From Pisaster brevispinus (Eukaryota > Echinodermata > Asteroidea > Forcipulatida > Asteriidae), in contig JAMKCF010000013.1 in assembly GCA_023634235.1 (NCBI GenBank), positions 16,741,705 to 16,805,704 of the forward strand: a DNA stretch of 64,000 bases. Direction: 5' to 3'. This document shows positions 63,420 through 64,000 of this stretch, piece by piece. Each line of letters starts with the position of its first letter. Position 1 is the stretch's first letter. The translations under genes and the position numbers were made by a program. The notes under the pieces are model-generated. The model saw only the letters and a list, made by a program, of their open reading frames with translations, ran no database searches and was not told the DNA's origin.

Positions 63420-64000
63420 GTAAAAACGACATCTCTCTCTCTCTCTTACATTATGCATAATTTCTATCAATAGTTCTAAAGACCTCACTTTTGCTCAAAA
63501 TACCCAGCTCAAAATACTCATGCAATCACCATATCATGATCGTACCAGACCAAAGTAGTACTAGTACAGTCAGTACATGCCAGTAATCATAAAGCTTGGA
63601 CATCTACGCAGGCGTATGTTGGTGAAATTTAACACGTTGTCTGAGATGTGGCTAATGAGCTTCTATTTTTAGCATTAGTGCGGAGTGCTATTGTTTTGGA
63701 ACATTAAACAATGCACTTGATTGTTCTTTCCTTGCATTTGTCTTGCTCCAAAAGCCAGACTTATATAGTCTGTAGCAAGCTTTGTAAACCAATCCTACTC
63801 ATCCACTTTGGAGGCTCGCAAACCTTCTTGCCAGCAGCTGTAATATTTTATATCTCAAACCCAATCAAAAGGCAGCCTTTCTATGTTGGGGGTGGGGGAG
63901 AGAGGGGTTCTGAGTGGGTGGCCCCAGCCCCCCCTTCTAGTTACACCACTGGTATACTCCTGACCACAAACCAATCAAAAGCCAGACTTGTACAGTATAT
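63420..64000 (+). other. Start of AGBL4 intron 10
   Basis: No further exon is seen. There is a short CT run just after the donor (63432-63446), a G/C-run stretch at about 63887-63935, and two copies of AA(A/T)CCAATC...AAAGCCAGACTT-type sequence (around 63755 and 63970) suggesting another small repeat. Confidence 0.7.

Overview
This window is eukaryotic. It is AT-rich and dominated by introns, with GT-AG exon boundaries, tRNA-derived SINEs, many short terminal-inverted-repeat elements (MITEs), LINE relics and microsatellites. Several repeat families, especially the one whose ends read GGGCCCAATTTCAT...GCTTAAGCAG and the one at about 21775-22275, resemble repeats I remember from echinoderm, notably sea star, genomes. 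A sea star or related echinoderm is therefore my best guess. This is inference; no species can be named from the sequence alone.

One protein gene can be read with confidence. It is AGBL4, which encodes cytosolic carboxypeptidase 6 (CCP6), an M14-family zinc carboxypeptidase that shortens polyglutamate chains on tubulin and other proteins. It lies on the + strand and spans almost the whole window. Nine coding exons are placed to the base: 6838-6960, 7382-7506, 10428-10522, 37009-37225, 47043-47082, 60396-60485, 61066-61180, 62254-62365 and 63267-63419. All exon phases join in frame (1070 coding bases, about 357 codons). They cover the N-terminal CCP domain and most of the catalytic domain, including the H-x-x-E zinc site, the N-R substrate-binding pair and the third zinc histidine. 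The first exon is uncertain (a candidate is at 5645-5694). The C-terminal part, including the catalytic glutamate, lies beyond the right edge.

Layout: 1-5380 is repeat-rich upstream sequence. A promoter-like block at about 5260-5505 has KLF/GC, CCAAT, ETS and near-consensus RFX X-box motifs. Exons 2-4 lie at 6.8-10.5 kb. Then comes a 26.5-kb intron packed with repeats, exon 5 at 37 kb, exon 6 (40 bp) at 47 kb, and exons 7-10 at 60.4-63.4 kb. Just after exon 8 an 85-bp minisatellite has amplified the exon's 3' end together with its splice donor. No second protein gene is convincing. Two minus-strand ORFs and one GC-rich patch remain unexplained. I found no CRISPR array, no rRNA, no clearly functional tRNA gene and no gene cluster suggesting a new biological system. 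The interesting material is in the repeats, their arrangement inside AGBL4, and candidate regulatory motifs.
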